Notes: generated from the letters alone by a model not told the origin. A DNA stretch of 64,000 nucleotides from Salinigranum rubrum (GCF_002906575.1 NZ_CP026309.1:3658001-3722000); one strand, 5' to 3'; counted from the first letter of the stretch, positions 28,077 to 37,562 are shown. Numbers and translations are program-made.

Positions 28077-30346
28077 GCGCGGACACTCGTCGGCTGTCCC
28101 TCGCGTCGCTCGGGAACCTGGAGGAGCGGACCAGTTTCCGCGGAGCGGCGCTCGTGGGCGTGCTCGTCCTCACGCTGTCGTACCTGAGCGTCCTCTCACA
28201 CGTCACGAACGTGGTCGGTGGGAACCGCGTGTTCGTCCTCCTCGTCGTCGGGACGTTCCTCCTCGCGACGGCGCTCGGGCGCTTCCTCCGCGTCCGGACG
28301 GCCGTGTTCTTCACCGCCGTGCTCCTCGTCGGCGGGACGGTGACGTACTTCCTCGCCATCCCGGCGAGCCAGTTGTCGCTGCTCTCGACCGAGCGGCTCC
28401 TCTCGGACACCGTCGCGCTCCTCACTGGGCTCTCCGTCTTGCGGCTGACCGCCGCCGACGTGTGGGCGCTCGCCGTCGCGCCCGGCCCGGTGTTTCTCTC
28501 GTGGTATCTCGCGATGCGCGAGCGCTACGCCTGGAGCGTCGCCGTCGGCGGGACGGCGCTCGGCCTGTTCGTCCTCACCGGCGACGCCGGGACGGCGACG
28601 ACGCTCGTCGGCGTCCTCGGCGCGGGGCTGGCACTCGGGTTGGGGACGCTCGACAGACACGGCGGAACGGTCGCCCAACTCGACACGCTCGTCGCGGTGC
28701 TGGCGGCGATGGTCGTCCTCGCGGCCACGCTGTCGGTGGTGCCCGGCGGCGCGGCACAACCGCTCCTCCCGGACCGCGGCTCACCGACGGTCGAGGCCAG
28801 CCTCGTCAACTCCCCCGAGCGCATCGAGATGCTCGGCTCCATCCGGCTCTCTCCACAGGTCCGCTACACCGTCGAGGCCAACGAGCGACAGTACTGGCAG
28901 ACGGCGTCGTACGACCGCTACACCGGCGACGGCTGGGTGCGGACGGGCGACACCGACGCGTATCGGGGGCGGCTGGCCGGCCCGCCGGGTGCCTCCCGGC
29001 AGGTGACCCAGACCGTGACGGCCGAGGCGACCGTCTCCGCGATGCCGGCCGCGTGGAAACCCGTCTCCGTCTCGGGGGACGTCGAGGGGCGGGTGCGCAT
29101 CACCCAGCAGGGCTTCTTCGTGCCCGCGACGAGCCTCGCGTCGGGCGAGAGCTACACCGTCGAGAGCCGCGTCCCGCAGTACACCTCCGAACAGCTCCGC
29201 CGGGCGGGGACGGACTACCCCGACGCCGTCAGGACGCAGTACCTCCAGCTCCCCGAGAGCACCTCCACCCGAGTGCGCGAGCGGGCGGCCGAAATCGCCG
29301 GCGGCGAGGACAACGCCTACGACAAGGCGGTCGCCATCGAGCAGTGGCTCGAGGAGAACAAGCGCTACTCTCTCACCGTCGAGCGTCCGGAGGGCGACGT
29401 CGCGGAGGCGTTCCTCTTCGAGATGGACGCCGGCTACTGTACGTACTACGCGACAGCGATGGTGACGCTCCTGCGGACGCAGGGCGTCCCGGCGCGACTC
29501 GCGGTCGGCTACACGCCCGGGGAGGAGGTCGGGAACGGCGAGTACGTCGTCCGCGGCCTCGACTCCCACGCGTGGGTCGAGGTGTACTTCCCGGACGTCG
29601 GCTGGGTTCGCTTCGACCCGACGCCCGCGACGCCGCGCGAGACGGCCGAGCGGACGCGGCTCACCGAGGCGCGACAGAGCGGCGAGCCCGGCGTCGACAC
29701 CAACGGCACGGAGCCCGAGACAGACGGCGGCCCCACCGTCACGCCGTTCGAGACGAACGGGAGTTCGCTGAACAACTCCTCGCAGAGCGACGCCCTCCGG
29801 CGGAACATCGAAGGGAGCAGTAGCACGAACGCCACGCCGCTCCCCGCCGCTCAGGACGGCAACCTCGGCGGGGAGACCGAAGAGAGCGAGGGGTTCCAGG
29901 TGCCCGACCTCCCCTCGCGGGAGACGCTCGGCCTCGGTCTCGTCGCGTTCGTCGGTCTCGTCGCCGGGGCTCGACGACTCGGGTTCACTGCGTGGCTCGC
30001 CGCCGAACTCCGTCTCCGCTACCAGCGGCCGACGGGCGACGCCGCGGTCGACGCCGAACGCGCGTTCGACCGGCTGGAACGCCTCCTCGAACGTCGGTAC
30101 CGCGCGCGCCGACCGACGGAGACGCCGCGGGCGTACATCCGCGCGCTGGGACGGGGTCACGGCCTCGACCCCCGCGTCGAACGCGTCGCCGACGTCTACG
30201 AGCGCTCACACTACGGATCGGGCGTCTCGCCGGCGGAGGCCGAGCGAGCGGTCGCCCTCGTCGACGACCTGGCCTGGGAGGCGACGCCGGTCGTCGGCGA
30301 GTTGTTCTCTCGTGGGGAAGACGAACCGGCGGCGACGACGGCCTGA
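28073..30346 (+). CDS. TgpA-like membrane transglutaminase-domain protein (DUF3488/DUF4129)
   Basis: A 757-residue membrane protein starting at GTG 28073, overlapping the DUF58 gene. About six or seven N-terminal helices (residues 25-235) are followed by an extracellular transglutaminase-like domain with a full Cys-His-Asp triad: GYCTYYATAMVTLLR, GLDSHAWVEVYF and VGWVRFDPTPA. Then comes a Thr/Asn/Ser/Gly-rich spacer, a further membrane helix (LGLGLVAFVGLVAGARRLG) and a cytoplasmic DUF4129 helical tail. Last gene of the MoxR-DUF58-TgpA operon. It probably acts on exported proteins at the cell surface; the substrate is unknown. Confidence 0.92.
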   Translation: MSADTRRLSLASLGNLEERTSFRGAALVGVLVLTLSYLSVLSHVTNVVGGNRVFVLLVVGTFLLATALGRFLRVRTAVFFTAVLLVGGTVTYFLAIPASQLSLLSTERLLSDTVALLTGLSVLRLTAADVWALAVAPGPVFLSWYLAMRERYAWSVAVGGTALGLFVLTGDAGTATTLVGVLGAGLALGLGTLDRHGGTVAQLDTLVAVLAAMVVLAATLSVVPGGAAQPLLPDRGSPTVEASLVNSPERIEMLGSIRLSPQVRYTVEANERQYWQTASYDRYTGDGWVRTGDTDAYRGRLAGPPGASRQVTQTVTAEATVSAMPAAWKPVSVSGDVEGRVRITQQGFFVPATSLASGESYTVESRVPQYTSEQLRRAGTDYPDAVRTQYLQLPESTSTRVRERAAEIAGGEDNAYDKAVAIEQWLEENKRYSLTVERPEGDVAEAFLFEMDAGYCTYYATAMVTLLRTQGVPARLAVGYTPGEEVGNGEYVVRGLDSHAWVEVYFPDVGWVRFDPTPATPRETAERTRLTEARQSGEPGVDTNGTEPETDGGPTVTPFETNGSSLNNSSQSDALRRNIEGSSSTNATPLPAAQDGNLGGETEESEGFQVPDLPSRETLGLGLVAFVGLVAGARRLGFTAWLAAELRLRYQRPTGDAAVDAERAFDRLERLLERRYRARRPTETPRAYIRALGRGHGLDPRVERVADVYERSHYGSGVSPAEAERAVALVDDLAWEATPVVGELFSRGEDEPAATTA

Positions 30347-30748
<402 letters not shown>

Positions 30749-30800
30749 GGACGGCGTAAGCGCAGTCCGCGTCGAGTCGGTCGTTTCTCGTGTCGTCGGG

Positions 30801-30833
30801 ACCCTCGAGCCGTGGCTGTCCCCTTTCGAGGGT
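30801..30833. terminator. inverted repeat between convergent genes
   Basis: ACCCTCGA (30801-30808) and TCGAGGGT (30826-30833) form an 8-base perfect stem with a 17-base loop, midway between the aIF1 and rhodanese genes. A shared terminator or transcript-end structure is inferred from position only. Confidence 0.35.
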
Positions 30834-30860
30834 TCGAGGTCGCCGGGGCTGACGCGTCGC

Positions 30861-31247
30861 TCAGAACGGGGCGTCGGGGCTCGAATCGGCCGCCGCCTCG
30901 TCCGCTGTCGACCCCGCGTTCGCCTTCTCGCCGTCGGCTTCGAGCGGTCCCTCCCACGCGTCGAGGCCGCCGGCCATGCTCTCGACCCGCGCGCCCTGGG
31001 TGCCTTCGAACGACGTGATGAGGCGGGCCGCCTGGACGCTCGCCTTCCCGTGGGGGCAGACCGTGACGATGTGGTCGGCGTCGGCGAGCGACTCGACCAT
31101 CTCGGGGAGGCGGCCGAACGGGACGTTCTCGCTGCCGGGGATGTGGCCGCGGGCGAACGCCGCCGGCGACCGGATATCGACGATGCGCGGCCGGTCCTCT
31201 GTGTTCAAGAGTGAAGCGACCTCGTCGGTGGAGATCTCGCCGTCCAT
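30861..31247 (-). CDS. rhodanese-like domain protein
   Basis: A 128-residue single-domain sulfurtransferase-like protein. It has the structural motif RIVDIRSPAAFARGHIPGSE and the active-site loop VTVCPHGKAS with the catalytic Cys, followed by a glycine turn (MAGGLDAWEG). A short Ala/Asp/Ser-rich tail ends it. It may carry persulfide sulfur for tRNA thiolation or cofactor synthesis. I chose ATG 31247: a TATA-like ACTTAT lies 28 bases upstream and family proteins often begin MDGEI. ATG 31292 is the alternative. Confidence 0.87.
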   Translation of the reverse strand: MDGEISTDEVASLLNTEDRPRIVDIRSPAAFARGHIPGSENVPFGRLPEMVESLADADHIVTVCPHGKASVQAARLITSFEGTQGARVESMAGGLDAWEGPLEADGEKANAGSTADEAAADSSPDAPF

Positions 31248-31755
31248 ACGCGGGTAGAACGGGTACGTGTGGATAAGTCCCTCGGCGCTCATGCGGTGTT
31301 CGGTGCGTGCGAGCGGGGCCGTTCGGACACGCATCGATGATCAGGGCTACATCGGTGTCGACGGGTACGTGATGACAGAGGTTGCGCGGGCACGGGCGCG
31401 GTGAGCCGCAGCCTCGCCCTCCTCGACCAACTCCCTCACTCGCTCCGCTCGTTCGGTCGCCCCTCGCGCGTCGTTCGCTCGCCGTACTCGTTCATCGGCG
31501 GGACGGCCGAGCCCGTCCCGCGTGGGCTGCGAGGCGGTGTTGCCGTCTCGCTCTGCTTCCGCGCGCCAGGCTGCGATAGCCGCGCGCGAGAGCGGGTGAA
31601 CCGAGCGAAGGCTCGGAGCAACAGCGGTGCTCCGGTGGCTGTGGCCTCACCGCCTTGGCGACCGTGCGGTCCCCGCGGTGTGCGTGGCTGCAATCGAACG
31701 CGTCTCACCAGAACCGATGGAATACACACGGTCAGTGGTCTTCGAGTTCTCCGAC
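31248..31755. other. 508-base intergenic region without a recognised gene
   Basis: Holds the rhodanese promoter at its left end. The remainder has short open frames on both strands whose translations are Arg/Ser/Pro-rich and unlike any family. It includes the common haloarchaeal CGCTCCGCTCG-type motif and a CCGAGCGAAGGCTCGG hairpin near 31602-31617. No tRNA cloverleaf, RNA hallmark or convincing micro-ORF. Confidence 0.5.
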
Positions 31756-32319
31756 TCAGATGAGCCCCTCGTCGTGAGCGATGAGGAGACCCTCGACGGT
31801 GGCGTCGTTAGTCGGCTGTGAACGGGCCACGCTCACGGCGTCGTCGAGCGGAACCGCCCGCACGGAGAGGAACTCGTTGTCGTCGAGTTCCTGGTCGACG
31901 GGCGAGAGCCCCTCCGCGAAGACGAAGCCGCGGCGGTGTCTGAGCATCCCGGTCGTACACCACACCTCCTGGAGGAGGCTCGTCGACGACGCCTCGAACC
32001 CGGTCTCCTCGCGGAGTTCGCGCTCGGCCGCCTGCGTGAAGGACTCGCCCCTCTCGACGATGCCCGCGGGGAGTTCGAGCTGCCTCTCTCGGATCGTGGG
32101 CCGGTACTGCTCGACCATCACCAGCTGGTCGTCGGTGACGCTGACGACGACCACGGCCGTCGCGAGCTCCGCCCAGTAGTACCGTTTCGTCGATTCGTCG
32201 GGCTGTTCGACGAGGTCGTACCCGCCCGTGTACCACCCCGTCTCGTACTCGACTTCGGACTCGACGACGGGCCACTCCGGGTCTGTGAGGTCCTCGTGCC
32301 GGCGACCGTCGTCCGTCAT
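31756..32319 (-). CDS. Nudix hydrolase, ADP-ribose pyrophosphatase-like
   Basis: A 187-residue pyrophosphohydrolase. The Nudix box is complete in GIVERGESFTQAAERELREE followed by TGF, with the REx2EE catalytic core. The preceding VEQYRPTIRERQLELPAG is characteristic of the ADP-ribose pyrophosphatase group, which usually acts on ADP-ribose or nucleoside-diphosphate sugars. Start ATG 32319 overlaps the stop of the upstream DUF5809 gene by 4 bases, so they form an operon. Confidence 0.92.
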   Translation of the reverse strand: MTDDGRRHEDLTDPEWPVVESEVEYETGWYTGGYDLVEQPDESTKRYYWAELATAVVVVSVTDDQLVMVEQYRPTIRERQLELPAGIVERGESFTQAAERELREETGFEASSTSLLQEVWCTTGMLRHRRGFVFAEGLSPVDQELDDNEFLSVRAVPLDDAVSVARSQPTNDATVEGLLIAHDEGLI

Positions 32320-32831
32320 CGGTCGACGTCCCCGCTCCCGTCCTCGGTTCCGATTTCGGGACCGCCCTCCGAACCCCCCTCGACGACGTCGGTCACCGCG
32401 GCCCCCTCCATCGCGTCGAGTTCGACGCGGTAGATCCGGCCGAGCGCCTGCCGGCGGAGGATTTCGACCGCGGCGTCGCGCTCGTCCTGATAGCTCGCGG
32501 CGACGACGCTGTCGACGAAGGGCGCGGGGTGCCAGACGAGTCGGTCGACGTTCGGACTGCCCACCTCGCTCACCTCGAACGCGTCGTGGTCGACACACCA
32601 CTCGTCGAACTCCGCGCGCGTCCCGCTGTGAATCAGCAGACGGGAGGCGAACAGCACGTCCCGGGCCGTCGAGACGACGTCGCTCGTGACGCGCTCACGG
32701 TACTCCTCGGGGTCGAACGCCATCGCCCGTGCCGTCTCGCGGACGACCCGCTGGGCGACGGGTCCGGCCGCCTCGAACGCCTCGCGCGCCTCCTCGTGGG
32801 TGTCGGGTGCCAGGGTTCCCTCGGTACGCAT
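32316..32831 (-). CDS. DUF5809 family protein
   Basis: A 171-residue soluble haloarchaeal protein. The N-terminal half is helical (EAREAFEAAGPVAQRVVRET), the middle carries HSGTRAEFDEWCVDHD, and the C-terminus is a short acidic Gly-rich tail. It matches what I recall of DUF5809; function unknown. It is the first gene of a two-gene unit with the Nudix hydrolase (4-base ATGA overlap). A TATA-like GGTAAACC (minus/plus near 32855-32862) lies about 28 bases before ATG 32831. Confidence 0.82.
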   Translation of the reverse strand: MRTEGTLAPDTHEEAREAFEAAGPVAQRVVRETARAMAFDPEEYRERVTSDVVSTARDVLFASRLLIHSGTRAEFDEWCVDHDAFEVSEVGSPNVDRLVWHPAPFVDSVVAASYQDERDAAVEILRRQALGRIYRVELDAMEGAAVTDVVEGGSEGGPEIGTEDGSGDVDR

Positions 32832-32926
32832 TAGCTACTCCTGGTGGCGGCCCCGGTTTACCTGTGTCGGAGCGGAGAGCCGACCACAGCACCGTTCGGC
32901 TCGTCGGTCGAACGCCCCGGCGTTGG

Positions 32927-33431
32927 ATGCCTTCCCTCGCTCCCCACCGCGCCCTCACCGAACGCCCCCCGTTCGTCTCCGTCTCGCCGCCGTCGCCCCT
33001 CAAGCCCGGCCGGGCGCTCCGCGAGAGCCTCCCGCTCGCCGGTGTACTCCTCCTCTGGACGGTCCTCTCGTGGCTCGCGTTCGAGCCGCTCGTCTCCCGG
33101 GCCGTCCGGACCGTCGGAGTGGTGACGGCGCTGGCGTACGTCGTCGTCCGCGGGGTCAGACTCGGCGACGAAGCGACCCCGCTCGTCGCGAGTAACGCCG
33201 CGAGCGTCCTCGGCCAACAACTCCGACTCGCGCCCGTCCCGGCGGTGTGGTTCCTGGCCGGCATCAGCGTGCCCGTCGTCGAAGACCTGTGGGGGCGACT
33301 CGGGCGCTTCGGTCTCTTCACCTCGCCCGGCGACGACCTCGTCCGGGTGTGCCCTCGTCGGCGTCGGCACGGCGCTCTTGCTCGTGGTCGCCGGCGGGAC
33401 CGCGGCGCTTAGCGACGGACGCCGACCGTGA
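32927..33431 (+). pseudogene. haloarchaeal four-helix membrane protein, probable frameshift near the 3' end
   Basis: From ATG 32927 the protein has three hydrophobic segments: SLPLAGVLLLWTVLSWLAFE, VGVVTALAYVVVRG and PVPAVWFLAGISVPVV. After SPGDDLVRV (near 33349) the same frame becomes Arg-rich and stops at 33412. The frame one base later reads ALVGVGTALLLVVAGGTAAL and stops at 33431, a convincing fourth membrane helix. I infer one surplus base (or two missing) around 33346-33352. No function recognised. Confidence 0.7.
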
Positions 33432-33459
33432 AGCCCGTGTAACGACGCGATGAGGGCGT

Positions 33460-33930
33460 TTACTCCTCGTCGTCGCCCTCGCTGTCGTCGAGCATCTCCC
33501 GGGTCAGTTCCTGGGCTTCGTCGACGATTTCGCGCGCGTCAGGGTCGAGGTTCGAGACGTCGATGCCGTCACCCCCCGTGTGGTCGTGACCGTGGCCGTG
33601 TCCACGACCGTGACCGTGTGCGCCTGCGCCACCGTGGTCGTGGTCGTGTCCTGGGAGTCCGTCCACCCCCTGCAGGTCTGGGTCGTACAGTTCCCCGTCG
33701 CTCGACTCCTCGGTGGTGTCCTCGAACACCGCCTCGTACTCGGCTTCCTCCGCGAGTCCTTCGAGTCGAGGCGCGAGGTCCGCCGGTCCGCCTTCGGCCC
33801 AGTCGGGCGTGTGTTCGTCGAGCCAGGCCTCGTGGTCGTCGCCGTGTGTCAGCGCCTGGAACGCGAGGTGGTTGGCGAGGTGCTCGGCGTCCTGTTGGGG
33901 GTCGTCACAGACCGGACAGGCGTAGCCCAT
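33460..33930 (-). CDS. DUF5810 zinc-finger protein with histidine-rich segment
   Basis: A 156-residue protein. It begins MGYACPVCDDPQQDAEHLAN with a C2H2-like finger (CxxC then two His: HLANHLAFQALTHGDDH), typical of DUF5810. A remarkable middle segment (33578-33653) contains about a dozen His in HDH/HGHG repeats, then an acidic C-terminus (LTREMLDDSEGDDEE). The His-rich stretch is probably a metal-buffering loop. A TATA-like GTTTTTGC about 28 bases upstream supports ATG 33930. Function unknown. Confidence 0.85.
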   Translation of the reverse strand: MGYACPVCDDPQQDAEHLANHLAFQALTHGDDHEAWLDEHTPDWAEGGPADLAPRLEGLAEEAEYEAVFEDTTEESSDGELYDPDLQGVDGLPGHDHDHGGAGAHGHGRGHGHGHDHTGGDGIDVSNLDPDAREIVDEAQELTREMLDDSEGDDEE

Positions 33931-34001
33931 GGGCGGTCGTTGTCGACGACGAGCAAAAACGTCAACGTACGACGTCGACATCGGCATCGATGTCGGCGTC
34001 G

Positions 34002-34565
34002 TCACGCGCCGCGCGACTCGCGCGTCCGCCCGCCCGAGTCGTTCCCGTCGAGGGGCGAGTCGTCCCACTCCGCGAGGTCGAGCACCATCACGAAGGCGTC
34101 CTCGCCGTCCGCGTAGTACCGAGGAATGCGACGGAGTGGCTCGAACCCTTCGCTCCGGTACAGCGCGATGGCGGCGTCGTTCGTCGTCCGCACCTCCAGT
34201 TTCACGAGCGCCGAACCGTCCGAGGCGAGCGTCCCGAGCGCCCGTCGGAGCAGCGTCCGACCGAGGCCCCGTCCGCGCGCGTCGGGGTGGACCGCGAGGT
34301 CCTTCACGTGGCCGATGTCCCGACCGTAGTTCGGGGTCGTGTCGCTGACGACGTAGCCGACGATGGCGGGGGAGGTGCCGGACTGTGCGACGAGGAAGCC
34401 GCGCTCGCCGAGGAACGACTCGAACGCCGAGAAGGGCCACGGCTGGGGGAACGTCGACCGTTCGAGCCGGAACACGTCGAGGAGGTCGGCCTGTTCGGCC
34501 TGTCGGATCACCACCTCCTCGTCGGGCGGGAGGGCGTCGTCGTCAGGGCTGGGAGGAGGGGACAC
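34002..34565 (-). CDS. rimI: ribosomal-protein-alanine N-acetyltransferase RimI
   Basis: A 187-residue GNAT enzyme that acetylates protein N-termini. Family marks: RLERSTFPQPWPFSAFES at the N-terminal motif, the acetyl-CoA pyrophosphate loop DARGRGLGRTLLRRAL, then NDAAIALYRSEGFEPLRRIP and RYYADGEDAFVMVL at the end, which is strongly RimI/Naa10-like. Archaeal RimI is the general N-terminal acetyltransferase. I choose GTG 34565 because CTTTTG (34591-34596) is 28 bases upstream; a TTG at 34592 would lie inside that box. Acidic, Pro-rich N-terminal 15 residues. Confidence 0.9.
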   Translation of the reverse strand: MSPPPSPDDDALPPDEEVVIRQAEQADLLDVFRLERSTFPQPWPFSAFESFLGERGFLVAQSGTSPAIVGYVVSDTTPNYGRDIGHVKDLAVHPDARGRGLGRTLLRRALGTLASDGSALVKLEVRTTNDAAIALYRSEGFEPLRRIPRYYADGEDAFVMVLDLAEWDDSPLDGNDSGGRTRESRGA

Positions 34566-34667
34566 AGCGTCGGATACGACCGGGCGCCGCAAAAGGTCGA
34601 CGGCCCGCTCCCGATAGCTGTCGCTCGGACGGTGAAAAAAAGCTGAGAAGTGGTCGACAGGTCGGCG

Positions 34668-36644
34668 TCAGTCGTCGGCGGGTGCCGCGCCGCCGCTGTC
34701 TTCCTCGTACTGCTGCTTCGTGAGTCGAAGCTTGCCACCGGCGGCGAGGATGCGGCGCTCGCGCTCGGACGCTTTGAGGGTGGCCGTCGCCTCCCAGTCG
34801 TCGTTGACGCGGACCGTGAACTCCTCCTCGCCGGCCTGGACGGCCTCGGCGACGTCCGTGACGACCTCGACGTCGTCGCCCTGGTCGATCTGTTCGTAGG
34901 TGTCCGAGTCGATCGTCAGGGGTAGGATGCCGAAGTTGAACAGGTTCGCCTTGTGGATGCGCGCGAACGACTGCGCGAGGACGGCCTCGACACCCAGGTA
35001 GAGCGGGCACATCGCGGCGTGCTCGCGCGAGGAGCCCTGCCCGTAGTTCTCGCCCGCGACGAGGACGCCGCCGTCGGCCGCCTTGGCGCGGTCGGCGAAC
35101 GTCTCGTCCACGCGCGAGAGCGTGAACTCGGAGAGCTTCTCGATGTTCGAGCGGTACATGAGGATGTCCGACGTCGCCGGGATGATGTGGTCCGTCGTGA
35201 TGTTGTCCTCCATCTTCAGGAGCACCTCGCCGGCGATGTCGGCCTCGAGCGGGTCACCGATGGGCGCGGAGCCGATGTTCGGGCCCTTGATGAGTTCGTC
35301 GTCGATGGCCTCGTCGGGCGTGATGAGGTCCGTCTTCGAGCCGTCGTACTGGTCGGGGAGTTCGATGCCGGGCGCGTCGAGGTCGCCGAGTTCGTCGGCG
35401 AGGTCCCGGGGGTCGATGATCTCACCCTTGATGGCCGCGGCGGCGGCGACCTCGGGCGAGCAGAGGAAGACGGAGTCGTCCTCGATACCGGACCGGCCCT
35501 CGAAGTTGCGGTTGAACGTCCGCAGCGAGACCGAATCCGACGCGGGAACGTGGCCGATACCGATGCACGGCCCACACGTCGCCTCGGAGACGTTCACGCC
35601 GGCGGCCATCATCTCTGCGGTCCAGCCCTCGCGGGCCAGCAGTTCGGCGGCCTGCTTCGAACCGGGGGCGACGATCATCTCGATGTCCTTCTTGATCTCG
35701 CGGCCCTTCACCATCTTCGCGGCCGGGAGGACGTCCTCGTAGCCGCCGTTGGTACAGGAGCCGACGATGACCTGCTCGACGTCCGTGCCGGCGACCTCGC
35801 GGACGGGCACGACGTTGTCGGGCATCGACGGCTGGGCGATGAGGGGTTCGAGTTCCGAAAGGTCGATGACGATCTCGTCGGCGTACTCGGCGTCCTCGTC
35901 GGGCGAGAGTTCGACGAAGTCCTCCTCGCGACCCTGACGGGCGAGGTAGTCGCGGGTCTTCTCGTCCGTGCCGAAGATGGAGGAGGTCGCACCGAGTTCC
36001 GTCCCCATGTTCGTGATAGTCGTCCGCTCGGGAACCGTCAGCGACTCGGCGCCGGGTCCGGTGTACTCGAACACCTTGCCGACGCCGCCCTTGACCGTCT
36101 CGCGGCGGAGCATCTCGAGGATGACGTCCTTCGCGGTGGACCACTCGGGGAGTTCACCTTCGAGGCGGACGTTCACGACCTCGGGCATCTCGACGTAGTA
36201 GGCGCCGCCGCCCATGGCGACGGAGATGTCGAGGCCGCCGGCGCCGATGGCGAGCTGTCCCAGCCCGCCGGGCGTCGGCGTGTGCGAGTCCGAACCGAGG
36301 AGCGTCTTGCCGGGCGCGGCGAAGTTCTCCTTGTGGACGTTGTGACAGATACCGTTGCCCGGTCGGGAGAAGTACGCGCCGTACGTCCCGGCCGCGGAGC
36401 GGAGGAAGCGGTGGTCGTCCGTGTTCTTAAAGTCGAACTGGTAGGTCTGGTGGTCGCAGTACTGCGCCGCCAGCTCCGTCTGAACCTCGTCGAGGTCGAG
36501 CGCCTCGAACTGCAGCCAGACCATCGTGCCGGTCGTGTCCTGTGTGAGCACCTGGTCGATCTCGATCCCGATCTCGTCGCCGGGCTCGAGTTCACCCTCG
36601 ACGAGGTGGTCGTCGAGGATCTTCTCGGTCAACGTCAGTCCCAT
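34668..36644 (-). CDS. acn: aconitate hydratase
   Basis: A 658-residue [4Fe-4S] dehydratase converting citrate to isocitrate in the TCA cycle. Cluster cysteines are in VGSCTNGGYED (near residue 297) and ATCGPCIGIGH (near 356-359). Other family motifs include GSDSHTPTPGGLGQLA, NGICHNVHKE and the swivel-domain GENYGQGSSREHAAM. The length fits the short bacterial/archaeal type. Start ATG 36644 sits 30 bases after a strong TATA box TTTATAT. An acidic, Ala-rich C-terminus is typical of haloarchaea. Single gene, strongly promoted. Confidence 0.96.
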   Translation of the reverse strand: MGLTLTEKILDDHLVEGELEPGDEIGIEIDQVLTQDTTGTMVWLQFEALDLDEVQTELAAQYCDHQTYQFDFKNTDDHRFLRSAAGTYGAYFSRPGNGICHNVHKENFAAPGKTLLGSDSHTPTPGGLGQLAIGAGGLDISVAMGGGAYYVEMPEVVNVRLEGELPEWSTAKDVILEMLRRETVKGGVGKVFEYTGPGAESLTVPERTTITNMGTELGATSSIFGTDEKTRDYLARQGREEDFVELSPDEDAEYADEIVIDLSELEPLIAQPSMPDNVVPVREVAGTDVEQVIVGSCTNGGYEDVLPAAKMVKGREIKKDIEMIVAPGSKQAAELLAREGWTAEMMAAGVNVSEATCGPCIGIGHVPASDSVSLRTFNRNFEGRSGIEDDSVFLCSPEVAAAAAIKGEIIDPRDLADELGDLDAPGIELPDQYDGSKTDLITPDEAIDDELIKGPNIGSAPIGDPLEADIAGEVLLKMEDNITTDHIIPATSDILMYRSNIEKLSEFTLSRVDETFADRAKAADGGVLVAGENYGQGSSREHAAMCPLYLGVEAVLAQSFARIHKANLFNFGILPLTIDSDTYEQIDQGDDVEVVTDVAEAVQAGEEEFTVRVNDDWEATATLKASERERRILAAGGKLRLTKQQYEEDSGGAAPADD

Positions 36645-36670
36645 AACGTTTGCCCGTCGACGACGGACGG

Positions 36671-36678
36671 ATATAAAT
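36671..36678 (-). promoter_or_regulatory. TATA box of aconitase gene
   Basis: ATTTATAT on the minus strand, the clearest TATA box in the window, centred 30 bases from ATG 36644. It predicts a leader of zero to four bases. Confidence 0.65.
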
Positions 36679-36880
36679 CCTCCTTGTTCCTGTTGGTCAA
36701 CCATGCAGAATAGCCCGCAGTCAGGCAATTTTCGCGGAGATATTCAAAATATTTCGACACCGAGTAAACGTTCGCGCGCGCCGTGGTGAGTCGGCGACGG
36801 CTCCGCCGGTGACGAAGTGGTCTCGCGCTGCTTCGGCCGCCTTCGAAACCGTCTTGCGTCGACTCGCTCCACTCCCCGCC

Positions 36881-37357
36881 ATGTTCGAAAGCGGTCCGTA
36901 CGTCGCCGACAACGTCACGCCCGTCGACGAGACGCAGGTCCAGCCGAACGGTGTCGACCTCACGCTCGCGTCGGTGCTCGAACAGACGGAGCCCGGGCGG
37001 ATAGCGACCGACGGCAAACGCATCGGCGAGCGCCGGGCGGTCGAGTTCGAATCCCGCGACGGCCGCGAGTGGGCGTCGCTCGCGCCCGGGGGGTACGTCC
37101 TCCAGTACGCCGAGACTGTCCACATCCCCGAGGGACACGTCGGATTCATCTATCCCCGGTCGTCGCTCATGCGCAACTCCTGTATGCTCAACACCGCGGT
37201 GTGGGACGCCGGGTACGAGGGGAAAGGCGAGGGGCTTCTGCAGGTGCACCACCCCATCGAACTCGAACGCGGCGCGCGCATCGCGCAACTCGTACTGGCC
37301 GAGGCGACTCACGAGGGGACGTACGACGGGAGCTATCAGGGCGAGCGGACGGAGTAA
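36881..37357 (+). CDS. dUTPase / dCTP-deaminase-family protein
   Basis: A 158-residue trimeric-type nucleotide hydrolase. Motifs are YPRSSLMRNSCMLNTAVWD, DAGYEGKGEGLLQVH and the C-terminal LERGARIAQLVLAEA, common to dCTP deaminases and dUTPases. This short archaeal subtype is usually annotated deoxyuridine 5'-triphosphate nucleotidohydrolase, removing dUTP and giving dUMP for thymidylate synthesis. Discriminating dUTPase from deaminase needs alignment of the catalytic Glu, which I cannot do with certainty. Start ATG 36881. Upstream of tRNA-Lys, which is on the other strand. Confidence 0.88.
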   Translation: MFESGPYVADNVTPVDETQVQPNGVDLTLASVLEQTEPGRIATDGKRIGERRAVEFESRDGREWASLAPGGYVLQYAETVHIPEGHVGFIYPRSSLMRNSCMLNTAVWDAGYEGKGEGLLQVHHPIELERGARIAQLVLAEATHEGTYDGSYQGERTE

Positions 37358-37488
37358 CCTCGTCGTCGCTCGCGGAGTTCTCACGGGTCGGGAGGGACGA
37401 ACCGTGGTCGTTCCGTTCGCTCCGCTCGCTTCACGCTCTGATTCGAGTCCGCCGTGGCTCTTCACTGCTCGCGTCGTTCGCCGGAAAA

Positions 37489-37562
<74 letters not shown>

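Noticed and set aside
28027-29823. 598-codon Arg-rich frame overlapping the transglutaminase gene
   Set aside because: Arg/Pro-rich off-frame translation; the overlapping frame has the full triad and membrane helices.
31401-31763. Open frames on both strands of the 31248-31755 gap
   Set aside because: Biased composition, no homologous motif, no promoter-start spacing.
34566-34592. TTG start giving nine more residues to RimI
   Set aside because: It would lie in the TATA-like box; GTG 34565 has the correct spacing.
34953-36713. 586-codon open frame antisense to aconitase
   Set aside because: Mirror frame of a highly conserved enzyme; no domain recognisable.
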